64,000 bases of DNA from the NCBI RefSeq assembly GCF_004295665.1, contig NZ_CP034759.1:2418001-2482000 (forward strand), given 5' to 3'. Positions within the stretch are counted from its first letter, which is position 1. Each line of letters starts with the position of its first letter. A program made the translations under genes and the position numbers. The notes beneath the pieces are model-generated. The model did not search any database. It saw only the letters and a program-made list of their open reading frames with translations, and was not told the origin of the DNA. This document shows, one piece after another, positions 8,923 to 17,211 of this stretch. The DNA comes from Litorilituus sediminis (lineage in GTDB: Bacteria > Pseudomonadota > Gammaproteobacteria > Enterobacterales > Alteromonadaceae).

Positions 8923-9305
8923 ACTATACCTTCACAACCCATTATAAAGCTTCACTCTCCTTCATATACACCAAAAAAAATACAAGTCATTTGGTGGGTC
9001 AGAACCTTTTCACTTTGCTAATACGTATTCTAGTTAAGCTCAAATTAATGAGTTGAATTTGTATCAATTATAGTTACATGTTGTTATTCGAATAAAGCAC
9101 AAATAAGACATCGCAATAAATCAGAACTATTTCAGTTGTTCCGATCTATCAAAATGTCCCCGAAATTGAGCGAATAAGCAATGGTCTCTGCATTTCTATG
9201 CTTACAGACTTAAGCCTTTAAGTGCAAGGCTGCACATAACTTTATGTATGAATTTTTAAGAGATCTGTACTAGAATAGAAATGGTAGTATAAAGTAGGAT
9301 TATAT

Positions 9306-9315
9306 CCTTATAAGG
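9306..9315. promoter_or_regulatory. parD: Palindrome upstream of parDE (candidate operator)
   Basis: CCTTATAAGG is a perfect 10-bp palindrome 22 bases before the parD start. ParD-type antitoxins bind palindromes near their own promoter. A TATAAA hexamer lies just upstream at 9288-9293. The operator role is inferred. Confidence 0.35.
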
Positions 9316-9337
9316 TTTCTTTCATTGGAGGTAAATT

Positions 9338-9595
9338 ATGGCAATGGTAAAGAAAAGTATCACAGTAACTGATCAACAAGAACAATGGATGCAAGCTCAA
9401 CTTGCAACTGGTAATTATGCTAGTGACAGCGAGTTATTACGTGATTTAATTAGAAAAGAGCAAACACGCGCAGCAGAAATTGAAGCTATACGTATCAAGT
9501 TAATCGAAGCTGAACAAAGTGGTTTTGTTGAAAAGTCACCGAGTGAAATGCTAGCTAGCTTTAGGGAAGAAGCACGAAATAATGGCAAGTTATAA
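9338..9595 (+). CDS. parD: ParD-type antitoxin
   Basis: Type II antitoxin of 85 residues. The N-terminus (KKSITVTDQQEQWMQAQLATG, roughly 5-25) has the ribbon-helix-helix pattern of CopG/ParD proteins, and SDSELLRDLIRKEQ (about 31-44) is the usual second half. The C-terminal part should wrap the toxin. A very strong GGAGGT RBS precedes the ATG. It overlaps the parE start by 14 bases, so the pair is translationally coupled. It would bind its own promoter and repress, as in the family. Confidence 0.92.
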   Translation: MAMVKKSITVTDQQEQWMQAQLATGNYASDSELLRDLIRKEQTRAAEIEAIRIKLIEAEQSGFVEKSPSEMLASFREEARNNGKL

Positions 9596-9869
9596 ACTCA
9601 GTTCAGCAGCGGAATCTGATTTAAAACGTATTTGGTTTCGTGGCCTTGATGAATTTGGTGAAACGCAAGCGGACGCATATTATTATCGATTTATAGAGAG
9701 ATTCGAACAGCTAGCTGAACAACCTTATATTGCACCTGCCGTTGATGATATCAGGCAGGGCTATCGCAGAGCTGTTTGTGGTGTCGATAATATCTACTAT
9801 CGTATTCATGGTGATAGTATTAAAATCATGCGAGTGTTAGGTAGGCAAGATGCTCAACTTAACCTTTAG
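9582..9869 (+). CDS. parE: ParE-type toxin
   Basis: RelE/ParE superfamily toxin of 95 residues. Characteristic blocks are LSSAAESDLKRIW at the N-terminus, the middle stretch AEQPYIAPAVDDIRQGYRRA and VCGVDNIYYRIHGDSIKIMRVLGRQD at the C-terminus. Characterised ParE toxins inhibit DNA gyrase. It is full length with no frame damage, so it is probably active. The gene overlaps parD and is 20 bp upstream of the primase-helicase on the same strand, so all three may share a transcript. Confidence 0.92.
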   Translation: MASYKLSSAAESDLKRIWFRGLDEFGETQADAYYYRFIERFEQLAEQPYIAPAVDDIRQGYRRAVCGVDNIYYRIHGDSIKIMRVLGRQDAQLNL

Positions 9870-9889
9870 CGAGTTTCTAATAAGTTAGA

Positions 9890-12250
9890 ATGAGTAATAG
9901 TTCATTATCAGATAGGCTCTTAGAAATTGATAATCGGCTTCAGCAACTCGCTGAAGAAAAAGAGTCATTGTTAAATGAACGTAATAGTATTCTTGCACAG
10001 CAAGAAGTCGAGCTAGCCAAACACTTTAACCAACACGTTTCACCTGAAGCTAAAGTCGATTTATTCATTTCTTATTTTAAAGGTCGAAATGACGTTTATC
10101 CGTTTCGTTGGGAATCGAAAAGTGGGCGAAGTGGTTATTCGCCAGCGTGTTGGAATGAATGGAAACCTAAAATCTGCAATAAACCACGGATTAGTTGCAC
10201 GGAATGCTCAAATCAACAATTCAAGCATTATGATGGTCAGGCGGTATTTGATCACCTAAAAGGCAATCAAACGATTGGGATTTACCCACTTCTAGAGAAC
10301 AATACAACCCACATTCTTGCTGCTGATTTTGATAAAGACGATTGGATTCTCTCAGTTAAAGCTTTTTCACAAGCCTGTGGTTTTTATCAAGTACCTCACG
10401 TTATCGAACGCTCTAGAAGCGGCAATGGTGGACATGTATGGATCTTCTTTTCGCAAGCTATTGAAGCCGCCAAAGCCAGAAAGTTGGGCAATGGGCTATT
10501 AACGAAAGCGATGGAAATGTACCCTGCGCTATCATTTACGTGCTTTGATCGTTTGTTTCCGAATCAGGATGTTATGCCAGAAGGTGGCTTGGGTAACTTG
10601 ATAGCATTACCTCTTCAACTAGAGCCAAGAAAACAAGGCAATAGTGTATTCATAGACTCAAAAGGGATACCTTATAAAGACCAGTGGGCTAAGCTGGCTT
10701 CCATTCAAAAAGTTGATAATACAGCACTTGATGAGTTGCTGTCCGAAATAACGTTAATCGATGAAAAAGCTAATAATGACTTGGCAGATAAACCCTGGAA
10801 GAAACTATCTACTATTGATAATGATGTGATCGCCAATTGCCCTGAAGAAATAACCTTAGTTATTGCTGATCAAATTTATATTCCTATCGATAAGCTTCCC
10901 GGCAAATTAACTTCAAGACTTAAACAGTTAGCAGTATTTTCTAATCCTGAGTTTTATAAACGACAAGGCCTTCGCTTATCTACTATTGGCATTCCAAGGT
11001 ATATTTGCGCCGCTCATATTGAAGGTAGATTTTTAATCTTACCCAGAGGGTGTTTATCACCTGTAGAAACTCAATTAACTGAACAAAAAATTGAAATAAA
11101 TTTCGATGATAAGCGTTTTTCAGGTGACAGCCTTTCCAAAGTTAAGTTTACTGGAAAGCTGAAAAGTCAGCAGAATAAGGCTGTTAATGCGTTATTAGAA
11201 TCATCGGTTGGCATACTGGAAGCTTCTACTGGCTTTGGTAAAACTGTCACGGCTCTAGCATTGGTTGCTAAACGTAAAGTAAACACATTGATATTAGTTC
11301 ACAGTCGGCAACTGGCACAGCAGTGGTTAGAACGTATTAATGTTTTTCTAAAAGATACTGAAGTTGGTTCATTACTTGGTGGTAAGGAAAAGCTGTCGTA
11401 TCAGGTTGATGTAGCCACATATCAAAGTTTAGTTAGTCGAAATGGCATGGATATAAAGCCGTACATTGAAAAATATGGGCAAATTATTGTTGATGAATGT
11501 CACCATTTACCAGCATCAAACTATGAAAGCTTGATCAAGTCCAGTCACGCCAAATTCATTCATGGGTTTACTGCAACACCAAAACGCCAAGATGGCTTAG
11601 AAAAGCTGATGATGCTTCAACTTGGTGATATTGTTTATAAAGGCGTTAAATCAGGTTCAATACTTAATCAGCAAGTGATAGCACATGAAACTGATACAGA
11701 GTTTCCAAAGGAGTGGCTAGAGCCCGACACTAAGCCTCATATTTCACAAGTTTATAAGCACCTAGTAAACAGTGATAGCAGAAACAAAAAGATCGTCGAC
11801 GATATTCTCAGTTGTATTGATGACAAATGTGCGGTAATGGTGTTAACCGAAAGAAAAGAGCACATCGAACATCTGTCAGCTTTATTAACGCAAAAAGGCC
11901 TACTGGTTGTGGAGCTGCATGGTGGTATATCTGCTAAGCAGCGGCAAGAGCGAATCGCTATGCTCGAAGAAAACAAAGATCTAAGTAACAATAAACAGGT
12001 AATTCTTGCAACGGGTAAATACGTTGGCGAGGGATTTGATTTACCGTACTTGGATACGTTATTTATCACTTTACCTATAGCGTGGAAGGGTATATTAGCT
12101 CAATATGCTGGACGAATAGGACGAGAATGGAGTAACAAAAATTCGGTTCAAGTTTATGATTACCTTGATAACTTCCCAACACTTAAACGAATGTTTTCGA
12201 AACGTGAAAAGGGATATAAAGCATTGGGTTATGAAATTTCATATAGGTAA
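9890..12250 (+). CDS. Primase-helicase: TOTE-type archaeo-eukaryotic primase domain fused to SF2 helicase
   Basis: 786 residues. A coiled coil (about 7-45) is followed by a primase-polymerase domain (about 50-260) with catalytic DFD (146-148), the SGNGGH segment with His182, and the block GGLGNLIALPLQLEPRKQG. Cys96, Cys103 and Cys106 could form part of a zinc site. Residues about 415-786 are an SF2 helicase: Walker A ASTGFGKT (445-452), DECHHL (535-540), TATP (561-564) and QYAGRIGREW in motif VI. The primase domain is the one named for TOTE conflict systems, whose members often add a nuclease; none is visible here. It may act in phage or plasmid defence, or belong to a decayed mobile element. 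Confidence 0.85.
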   Translation: MSNSSLSDRLLEIDNRLQQLAEEKESLLNERNSILAQQEVELAKHFNQHVSPEAKVDLFISYFKGRNDVYPFRWESKSGRSGYSPACWNEWKPKICNKPRISCTECSNQQFKHYDGQAVFDHLKGNQTIGIYPLLENNTTHILAADFDKDDWILSVKAFSQACGFYQVPHVIERSRSGNGGHVWIFFSQAIEAAKARKLGNGLLTKAMEMYPALSFTCFDRLFPNQDVMPEGGLGNLIALPLQLEPRKQGNSVFIDSKGIPYKDQWAKLASIQKVDNTALDELLSEITLIDEKANNDLADKPWKKLSTIDNDVIANCPEEITLVIADQIYIPIDKLPGKLTSRLKQLAVFSNPEFYKRQGLRLSTIGIPRYICAAHIEGRFLILPRGCLSPVETQLTEQKIEINFDDKRFSGDSLSKVKFTGKLKSQQNKAVNALLESSVGILEASTGFGKTVTALALVAKRKVNTLILVHSRQLAQQWLERINVFLKDTEVGSLLGGKEKLSYQVDVATYQSLVSRNGMDIKPYIEKYGQIIVDECHHLPASNYESLIKSSHAKFIHGFTATPKRQDGLEKLMMLQLGDIVYKGVKSGSILNQQVIAHETDTEFPKEWLEPDTKPHISQVYKHLVNSDSRNKKIVDDILSCIDDKCAVMVLTERKEHIEHLSALLTQKGLLVVELHGGISAKQRQERIAMLEENKDLSNNKQVILATGKYVGEGFDLPYLDTLFITLPIAWKGILAQYAGRIGREWSNKNSVQVYDYLDNFPTLKRMFSKREKGYKALGYEISYR

Positions 12251-12360
12251 AAGGGTACAACTTTTTGATGAAGTTAATAAGAATATTTACGTTAACTAGC
12301 TTTATCGAACCAACAATAGCTCGGAATTAATATTGTACGAACTATCGCTTTAATGCTAAT

Positions 12361-12379
12361 CCACTCTCGGTGGGAGTGG
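12361..12379 (+). terminator. Hairpin after the primase-helicase gene
   Basis: CCACTC pairs with GAGTGG around a 7-base loop, followed by TTATTT, 111 bases past the stop. It is weak as an intrinsic terminator, but it is the only candidate before hipBA. Confidence 0.4.
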
Positions 12380-12417
12380 TTATTTGATACGACTTTTGCC
12401 AAATTCGGCATCAATAT

Positions 12418-12431
12418 TGTCAAAGTTGACA
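12418..12431. promoter_or_regulatory. hipB: Palindrome TGTCAA-N2-TTGACA upstream of hipBA
   Basis: A perfect 6-bp inverted repeat with a 2-base spacer, about 175 bases before the hipB start. HipB proteins are dimeric and bind palindromic operators, so this is a candidate site, though it is distant from the predicted promoter. Confidence 0.3.
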
Positions 12432-12526
12432 CGCGTTTTGCCAATTAGCAATTAATTACAAACCAACCCAACCAAATCATCATAATTGGCTATTTAACCG
12501 TTAAAACATCATTTGTGGCTATTTAT

Positions 12527-12554
12527 TTGACATTTGGCATTAAGAAGCCATAAT
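12527..12554 (+). promoter_or_regulatory. hipB: Predicted sigma-70 promoter of hipBA
   Basis: TTGACA (12527-12532) and CATAAT (12549-12554) are separated by 16 bases, matching 6/6 and 5/6 of the consensus. Transcription would start near 12561. This excludes the upstream TTG and ATG codons at 12554 and 12557 and supports the hipB start at 12593. Confidence 0.6.
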
Positions 12555-12592
12555 TGATGAATTGGCTAGTTATTTATCAAATTTGGTGTTTT

Positions 12593-12883
12593 ATGAGTAA
12601 GATCGAGTACACGAAAGAGCTTCTTGGTAACCTAGTGAAGAAAACTAGGACTTCCTCTATGGATCAAGAGGAGTTAGCGCTTAGAACTGGTACGAGCAAA
12701 AACACTATTAGCAGGTTAGAGCGAGGGAAAGGTATTAATTCTGATACGCTGCTAGCAGTATTAAATCAACTCGAAATTCTTGATCCGCTTATTGAAACAA
12801 TTGAAAAGGAATACCAGCTAGTAAGCAATAACCCAATGAGGAAAGGATCTCATTTAGATAAGGAATTGCCTAATGACTTCTAG
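12593..12883 (+). CDS. hipB: HipB-type XRE-family antitoxin/repressor
   Basis: 96 residues, starting MSKIEYTKELLGNLVKK. An XRE helix-turn-helix occupies about 8-62, with QEELALRTGTSKNTISRLERG as its recognition region. I place the start at the ATG at 12593 because the upstream in-frame codons fall inside the predicted -10 box. It overlaps hipA by 11 bases. By family knowledge it neutralises HipA and represses the operon. The sequence is diverged from E. coli HipB; the assignment rests on the fold plus the HipA neighbour. Confidence 0.85.
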   Translation: MSKIEYTKELLGNLVKKTRTSSMDQEELALRTGTSKNTISRLERGKGINSDTLLAVLNQLEILDPLIETIEKEYQLVSNNPMRKGSHLDKELPNDF

Positions 12884-14072
12884 AGCTTATGTCTTTATCG
12901 ATGGAATTGAAGATACGCCAATAATATGTGGTGTTATTGAACTAGATCCAAAAACAAACATAGGGAAATTTCGATACGGACAAAGCTATTTGCAAAGAGA
13001 AGATGCTTTTCCTCTAGATCCACTTCACTTACCCCTGCTCAGTGATCAATTTGTCACTAGAGTAAATAAAGGAATGTTTGGCGCAATTTTAGATGCAGGT
13101 GCCGATAGCTGGGGCAAAAAGTTGATTTTGTCTCTGCATTCAACCAAGCCCCAAAATGATTTAGAGCTAATTTTAGCAGGTGCAGGTATGGGGGTTGGCG
13201 CACTTAGTTTTAGTTTATCTAGACATGCAAGTAAACCAAAGAGAAATAAGAATACGCTTGGTGACATTCCCATGCTACTAAAAGGCAAAGAGGCAATTCT
13301 CAAGAATGAAGAGATACCTAAGGAAGCAAAGAAAGCATTTGAATATGGATCCAGCATGGGGGGCGCAAGACCCAAAACGCTTATTGAAGACAAAGGAGTT
13401 AGCTACTTAGCAAAGTTCAATCGTCCTGATGATTTATTTAACGTTTGCTTGGTAGAACATGCAACAATGACAATGCTGAAAGAGCTAGGCGTTAGAGTAG
13501 CAAATACTTCTATAGTAAGCAGCGAGCAAGAAGACATTTTATTGGTAAAGCGATTTGACTGCGCTAAATACAAGCCTACTCACCATTTTTTGAGTGCAAA
13601 TTCATTAATCAATCAGGCCAAAATTACCGCGCAGGCATTAACACAAGCATATAGCTATGGCGCTTTGGCTGAGTTCATCATGAAGTACGGCGCACAGCCG
13701 AGAGATTCCCATGAACTTTATGCACGTATGGTGTTTAATATTTTAATGGGTAATACCGACGACCATTCTAGAAACCATGCATTTATATACGCTTTCTCAG
13801 ACAAAACTTGGCGTCTCTCACCTGCTTACGACGTGTTACCGATAAACAATTCTCGTCAACATGGTATTGGTATTGGTGCTCAAGGAAGAGAGGGGACAAT
13901 TGAAAATGCACTGTCTCAATCTAAGAGGTTTGGGCTTTCCCAAACAAAAGCCAAGGCAATCATTTCTAACGTTCAAGAGGTAACTTGTGAGTGGGTACCA
14001 TACTTCAGCAAGCAAGGTGTGTCAGGCAGTGACATTGAAAGGTTAAAAGGGATTATTCCTGCTCAATCCTGA
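12873..14072 (+). CDS. hipA: HipA-type serine/threonine kinase toxin
   Basis: 399 residues. The Gly-rich loop GSSMGGARPK (159-168) contains the Ser that is autophosphorylated in E. coli HipA. The catalytic block NTDDHSRNH (294-302) and the metal-binding SPAYD (316-320) are intact, so the kinase is predicted to be active. E. coli HipA phosphorylates glutamyl-tRNA synthetase and induces persistence; other HipA proteins have other targets, so the target here is open. It is translationally coupled to hipB and is the second toxin-antitoxin pair of the island. Confidence 0.92.
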   Translation: MTSRAYVFIDGIEDTPIICGVIELDPKTNIGKFRYGQSYLQREDAFPLDPLHLPLLSDQFVTRVNKGMFGAILDAGADSWGKKLILSLHSTKPQNDLELILAGAGMGVGALSFSLSRHASKPKRNKNTLGDIPMLLKGKEAILKNEEIPKEAKKAFEYGSSMGGARPKTLIEDKGVSYLAKFNRPDDLFNVCLVEHATMTMLKELGVRVANTSIVSSEQEDILLVKRFDCAKYKPTHHFLSANSLINQAKITAQALTQAYSYGALAEFIMKYGAQPRDSHELYARMVFNILMGNTDDHSRNHAFIYAFSDKTWRLSPAYDVLPINNSRQHGIGIGAQGREGTIENALSQSKRFGLSQTKAKAIISNVQEVTCEWVPYFSKQGVSGSDIERLKGIIPAQS

Positions 14073-14273
14073 TAGAAAAGCCTATATATTATTGTATTAA
14101 CAGTTATAGATCACCTTAGTCCTGATAGATATAAGGCTTGGGGAGCTCTATAAATACTACGGTTAGCCTAACGGCTAAAGAAAGCTGATATTTTAAAATA
14201 GGATAGCAGTACCTTTTTCTGTAAAATATTTATTTTTAAAAGTTCACTTTACTTGTTAACTAAAGGAAGTCAA

Positions 14274-15287
14274 ATGACTCAGCATCCACCTCTTGCAATG
14301 TTTACGTCTAATGACGGTAAAACTCGCCTTCAAATTCGTTTGCAAGATGATTCCCTTTGGTTAACGCAGAAGCAAATTGCAGATCTTTTTGAGCGTTCAA
14401 CTCCTACGATTAATGAACACCTCAAGAACATTTATGAAGAAGGTGAATTAGAGCCAGATTCAACTATTAGGAAATTCCGAATAGTTGCTCTGGAGGGCGC
14501 AAGGGAAGTGGAAAGGCTACTCGATCATTACAATTTGGAGGTCGTACTTTCTGTCGGTTACAGAGTCCGTTCATCACGAGGCACTCAATTTAGACAATGG
14601 GCTAATCAAGTATTAAAAGAATATTTGATTAAAGGCTTCGCTATGGATGATGAGCGCCTTAAAAACCCAGATAAAGATTTAAGTGCTGATTATTTCGATG
14701 AGTTACTCGAACGTATCCGTGATATACGTGCTTCTGAGCGTAGATTTTACCAAAAAATCACGGATATTTACGCTACAGCAAGTGACTACAATAAAAATGC
14801 GCCTGAAAGTCAAAGCTTCTTCGCCACAGTTCAGAATAAACTTCATTGGGCAATTCATGGACATACAGCTGCTGAACTAGTTAAGGAACGTGCTAATAGC
14901 GACTTAGCAAATATGGGGCTTAAGTCTTGGAGCGGTAAACAGGTTACCAAAAAAGATGTATCAGTAGCTAAAAATTACTTAACGGAAGAAGAGCTAAATG
15001 AGTTAAACCAAATAGTCACCATGTATTTAGACTTTGCTGAACTGCAAGCTAAAAAGAAAGCCCCAATGACAATGGCGCAATGGGCTACTAAACTTGACGC
15101 CTTTCTAGAATTTAACGATCAAAATATATTAACTAATGCGGGAAAAATTTCACATAAGGTAGCCCAACAACTGGCTGAAAGTGAATATGATAAATTTGTC
15201 GAAATACGCAGGAATGAACTAACAAATGAAGTAAGCGATTTTGATGAGTTAATTAATAAAGAAAAACAACTAACTCAGAAAAAGTAG
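14274..15287 (+). CDS. rhuM: RhuM-family protein
   Basis: 337 residues from the ATG at 14274, which has AAAGGAAG upstream; a TTG seven codons earlier is less likely. The N-terminus (DDSLWLTQKQIADLFERS, then TINEHLKNIYEEGEL) is the DNA-binding-like part of the RhuM family. The block VLSVGYRVRSSRGTQFRQWA is diagnostic. The family was named from a Salmonella pathogenicity island and is common in mobile and defence islands; its biochemical role is not established. The C-terminus is helical and charged. It stands as a single transcription unit with a terminator about 170 bases downstream. Confidence 0.85.
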   Translation: MTQHPPLAMFTSNDGKTRLQIRLQDDSLWLTQKQIADLFERSTPTINEHLKNIYEEGELEPDSTIRKFRIVALEGAREVERLLDHYNLEVVLSVGYRVRSSRGTQFRQWANQVLKEYLIKGFAMDDERLKNPDKDLSADYFDELLERIRDIRASERRFYQKITDIYATASDYNKNAPESQSFFATVQNKLHWAIHGHTAAELVKERANSDLANMGLKSWSGKQVTKKDVSVAKNYLTEEELNELNQIVTMYLDFAELQAKKKAPMTMAQWATKLDAFLEFNDQNILTNAGKISHKVAQQLAESEYDKFVEIRRNELTNEVSDFDELINKEKQLTQKK

Positions 15288-15592
15288 TTAACCACAGTCG
15301 CTTTAAATCACAGTGGTGAGTAAATTGTTAGGCTTCACTCGATATTACGACATTAAATGTCGATAATACTCTGATTTTTATAGCTTAATGTACAATAGAA
15401 TGTTCAATTCCAGAATATAAAACACCCCCCATCTCACAGTTTTCTCACATCATCCAAGCCGCTAACATGAGCGGCTTATTTTATCTAAATCGATAGCAAA
15501 CCCAGCAAGTTAACATAGATTTTCCTGCCGATTTACTGTATTTTTTGTTCAATCTTGGTCGTTTTCCTGATCATTAATTTAGAAAGAACAAC
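15288..15592. other. 305-bp intergenic region after rhuM
   Basis: No ORF was found. It contains one clear terminator near 15456 and an AT-rich leader before the small gene at 15593. No attachment-site repeat was recognised. Confidence 0.5.
15456..15486 (+). terminator. Rho-independent terminator downstream of rhuM
   Basis: AAGCCGCT (15456-15463) pairs with AGCGGCTT (15470-15477) across a 6-base loop, followed by ATTTTATCT. Confidence 0.75.
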
Positions 15593-15892
15593 ATGCCGAC
15601 ATCATTAGAAAAAGAAGATCTGATAGCCCTAAATCGTACAGGCGAAAACTTAAGAAGTGTTCTACGTCACTTAGTGCAAAACTTTCCCGCAAATGCACAA
15701 ACAATTTCAGGCATGTCTAGCTGGCTTGATTTTAATCGTTCAAATTGTCAACGAATTCTGAATGGCATTAATAAAAGTAAAGACGGAAAAGAAGCTTTGT
15801 GCCACTTGCCAGGCAAAGCGGGGTTACAAGATTTTTTAATTCAAGTGACTAAAAATCCGATAGAGAAGCAATTAATTATACAAGTTAAATAA
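15593..15892 (+). CDS. Small uncharacterised protein, possible truncated regulator
   Basis: 99 residues, mostly helical, with no signal peptide. The segment ISGMSSWLDFNRSNCQRILNG (around 42-62) looks like a helix-turn-helix in which a short helix is followed by a Ser/Asn/Arg-rich recognition helix. GKAGLQDFL follows. I recall similar N-terminal segments in larger gammaproteobacterial regulators, which would make this a truncated copy, but I cannot confirm that. The start has AGAAAG upstream. It is the last gene of the accessory island. Confidence 0.5.
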   Translation: MPTSLEKEDLIALNRTGENLRSVLRHLVQNFPANAQTISGMSSWLDFNRSNCQRILNGINKSKDGKEALCHLPGKAGLQDFLIQVTKNPIEKQLIIQVK

Positions 15893-15910
15893 CTCTGGGA
15901 TATAGTAGAT

Positions 15911-15933
15911 CATGGCGTGCTATGCGCGCCATG
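15911..15933. terminator. Hairpin between convergent genes
   Basis: CATGGCG (15911-15917) pairs with CGCCATG (15927-15933). There is no T tract, so termination is uncertain. It lies between the small island gene and the convergent DUF4785 gene. Confidence 0.35.
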
Positions 15934-15969
15934 TTCAACAGAGTTATCAGCGTTAATATGGAATCAATA

Positions 15970-17202
15970 TTACAGCTGTTGTAGTAAGGCCAAACGGCTC
16001 TGATCTAAAAGCTGCACACTCTTAACCGTATAAGGAGCCTGTAAACCAGACTTGTTAATTATTGCTTTATCTAACTGCAACGACTTTTTATGTAAGCCAG
16101 CTGATAAATGATAAGCAGAGCGGCTCAGCATAAAAGCTACTGATTTACCCTGCGAGTTCATTCCATAAACAATACCGCTAATTTCATAGCGACCTTCACT
16201 TGCTACATTTAAGTTAAACTCTATTGCGTCTGCGTGATGATTAACCTTACCTTCCAATCTAGCGGTTGCTTTACTAACTGCAAAAGCTACTTTACCGTTA
16301 CGCCTTACCTTTATGCCATTATGCTGAGCTGCAGTATCAATCATAAGTTCATAAAGCTGACCTCTTTCTTGCTCATGATGAACTTGTGGCAAAGCGACTT
16401 TAAACTGCTTATTAACTTGAGATACTTGCAATGGTTGCACTTCGCCATTGGGTAACTTCACACTGACTTTCTGGTGTGCAGGCAATGCCTCGCCATGGCT
16501 GTTAAATACATCTGCATTAAAATAGATATCTTGCCCTTGCCTATAACTTTGTTTATCAATAGCAAGATGCAGTTTATGTTCGGCATTTTTCTCTTTGACA
16601 TTCACCATATAGCGTTGACTTGCTTGCAGTGCTTGTTCAACTTTCAGGGTAAATTTACCTGTCCCTAATGTTTTGTTAACTTGCAAAGCACTACTATTAG
16701 GGAATATATTGGCTGTTGCAAATTGCTCTGCCGATACTTTTTGCGTAAATGCCGCGCCTAGCTTATGTCCTGCCTTTAATAATGACACAGCCTCTGGATC
16801 GATTGAGTGTTGCCATCCTTCCTTTGTTTGATTTTTGCCATGTTTACCTGATAAACGAATTAAAGCACCAGGCTGGCTAATATTAATAGCAACCCCTAGC
16901 ATCAACTCTCGACCTGTTGCTTCAAACCAATATTCATCACTTACGTCGGTATAACCCTTATTATTAAATGATGCCTTATCTGCTGTTGAAATCGCTTGGC
17001 TAAAGTGAACTGGCTGTTGCTCTATTGGTATATCTAGCGCATCAAGGTTTACTAAATCGTAGTCTGCCTCCACAATCTTAGTTATGGTTGGCTGTTTTAT
17101 GCCATTATCTTTTACCAGCACCGGCATGGTTTCGCTATTAGCTGAAAATGCAAACAACAAAGAAACACTCGCGCTCAATAGCATATTGTTATTATTTTTC
17201 AT
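15970..17202 (-). CDS. DUF4785 secreted protein
   Basis: 410 residues with a signal peptide (about 1-23, ending SANSE). The body fits the DUF4785 family: an N-terminal part with EYWFEATGRELMLGVAINISQPGALIRLSG around 90-120, then Ig-like beta-sandwich regions, for example HKLHLAIDKQSYRQGQDIYFNADV with a typical bacterial Ig pattern. The function of the family is not established. It lies 9 bp downstream of a secreted lipase-like hydrolase, so the two are probably cotranscribed. Binding or assisting the hydrolase is inference. Confidence 0.8.
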   Translation of the reverse strand: MKNNNNMLLSASVSLLFAFSANSETMPVLVKDNGIKQPTITKIVEADYDLVNLDALDIPIEQQPVHFSQAISTADKASFNNKGYTDVSDEYWFEATGRELMLGVAINISQPGALIRLSGKHGKNQTKEGWQHSIDPEAVSLLKAGHKLGAAFTQKVSAEQFATANIFPNSSALQVNKTLGTGKFTLKVEQALQASQRYMVNVKEKNAEHKLHLAIDKQSYRQGQDIYFNADVFNSHGEALPAHQKVSVKLPNGEVQPLQVSQVNKQFKVALPQVHHEQERGQLYELMIDTAAQHNGIKVRRNGKVAFAVSKATARLEGKVNHHADAIEFNLNVASEGRYEISGIVYGMNSQGKSVAFMLSRSAYHLSAGLHKKSLQLDKAIINKSGLQAPYTVKSVQLLDQSRLALLQQL

Positions 17203-17211
17203 GATGTGCCC

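Larger units (their letters stand above)
8845..9337. other. 493-bp intergenic stretch at the left edge of the accessory island
   Basis: No convincing ORF was found. It contains the yicC-side hairpin and, near its right end, a short palindrome and a strong RBS for the toxin-antitoxin operon. The sequence between about 8930 and 9240 shows nothing I can assign. Confidence 0.6.
12251..12592. other. 342-bp intergenic control region before hipBA
   Basis: AT-rich and without an ORF. It holds a hairpin after the helicase gene, a TGTCAA-AG-TTGACA palindrome, several AATTGGC or TTTGGC-like repeats and a near-consensus promoter for hipB. Confidence 0.6.

Noticed and set aside
12554..12592. Upstream TTG and ATG starts for hipB
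   Set aside because: They fall inside the predicted -10 box and have no good RBS.
14163..14178. Hairpin TTAGCC-TAAC-GGCTAA between hipA and rhuM as a terminator
   Set aside because: The stem is short and has no T tract; too weak to annotate.
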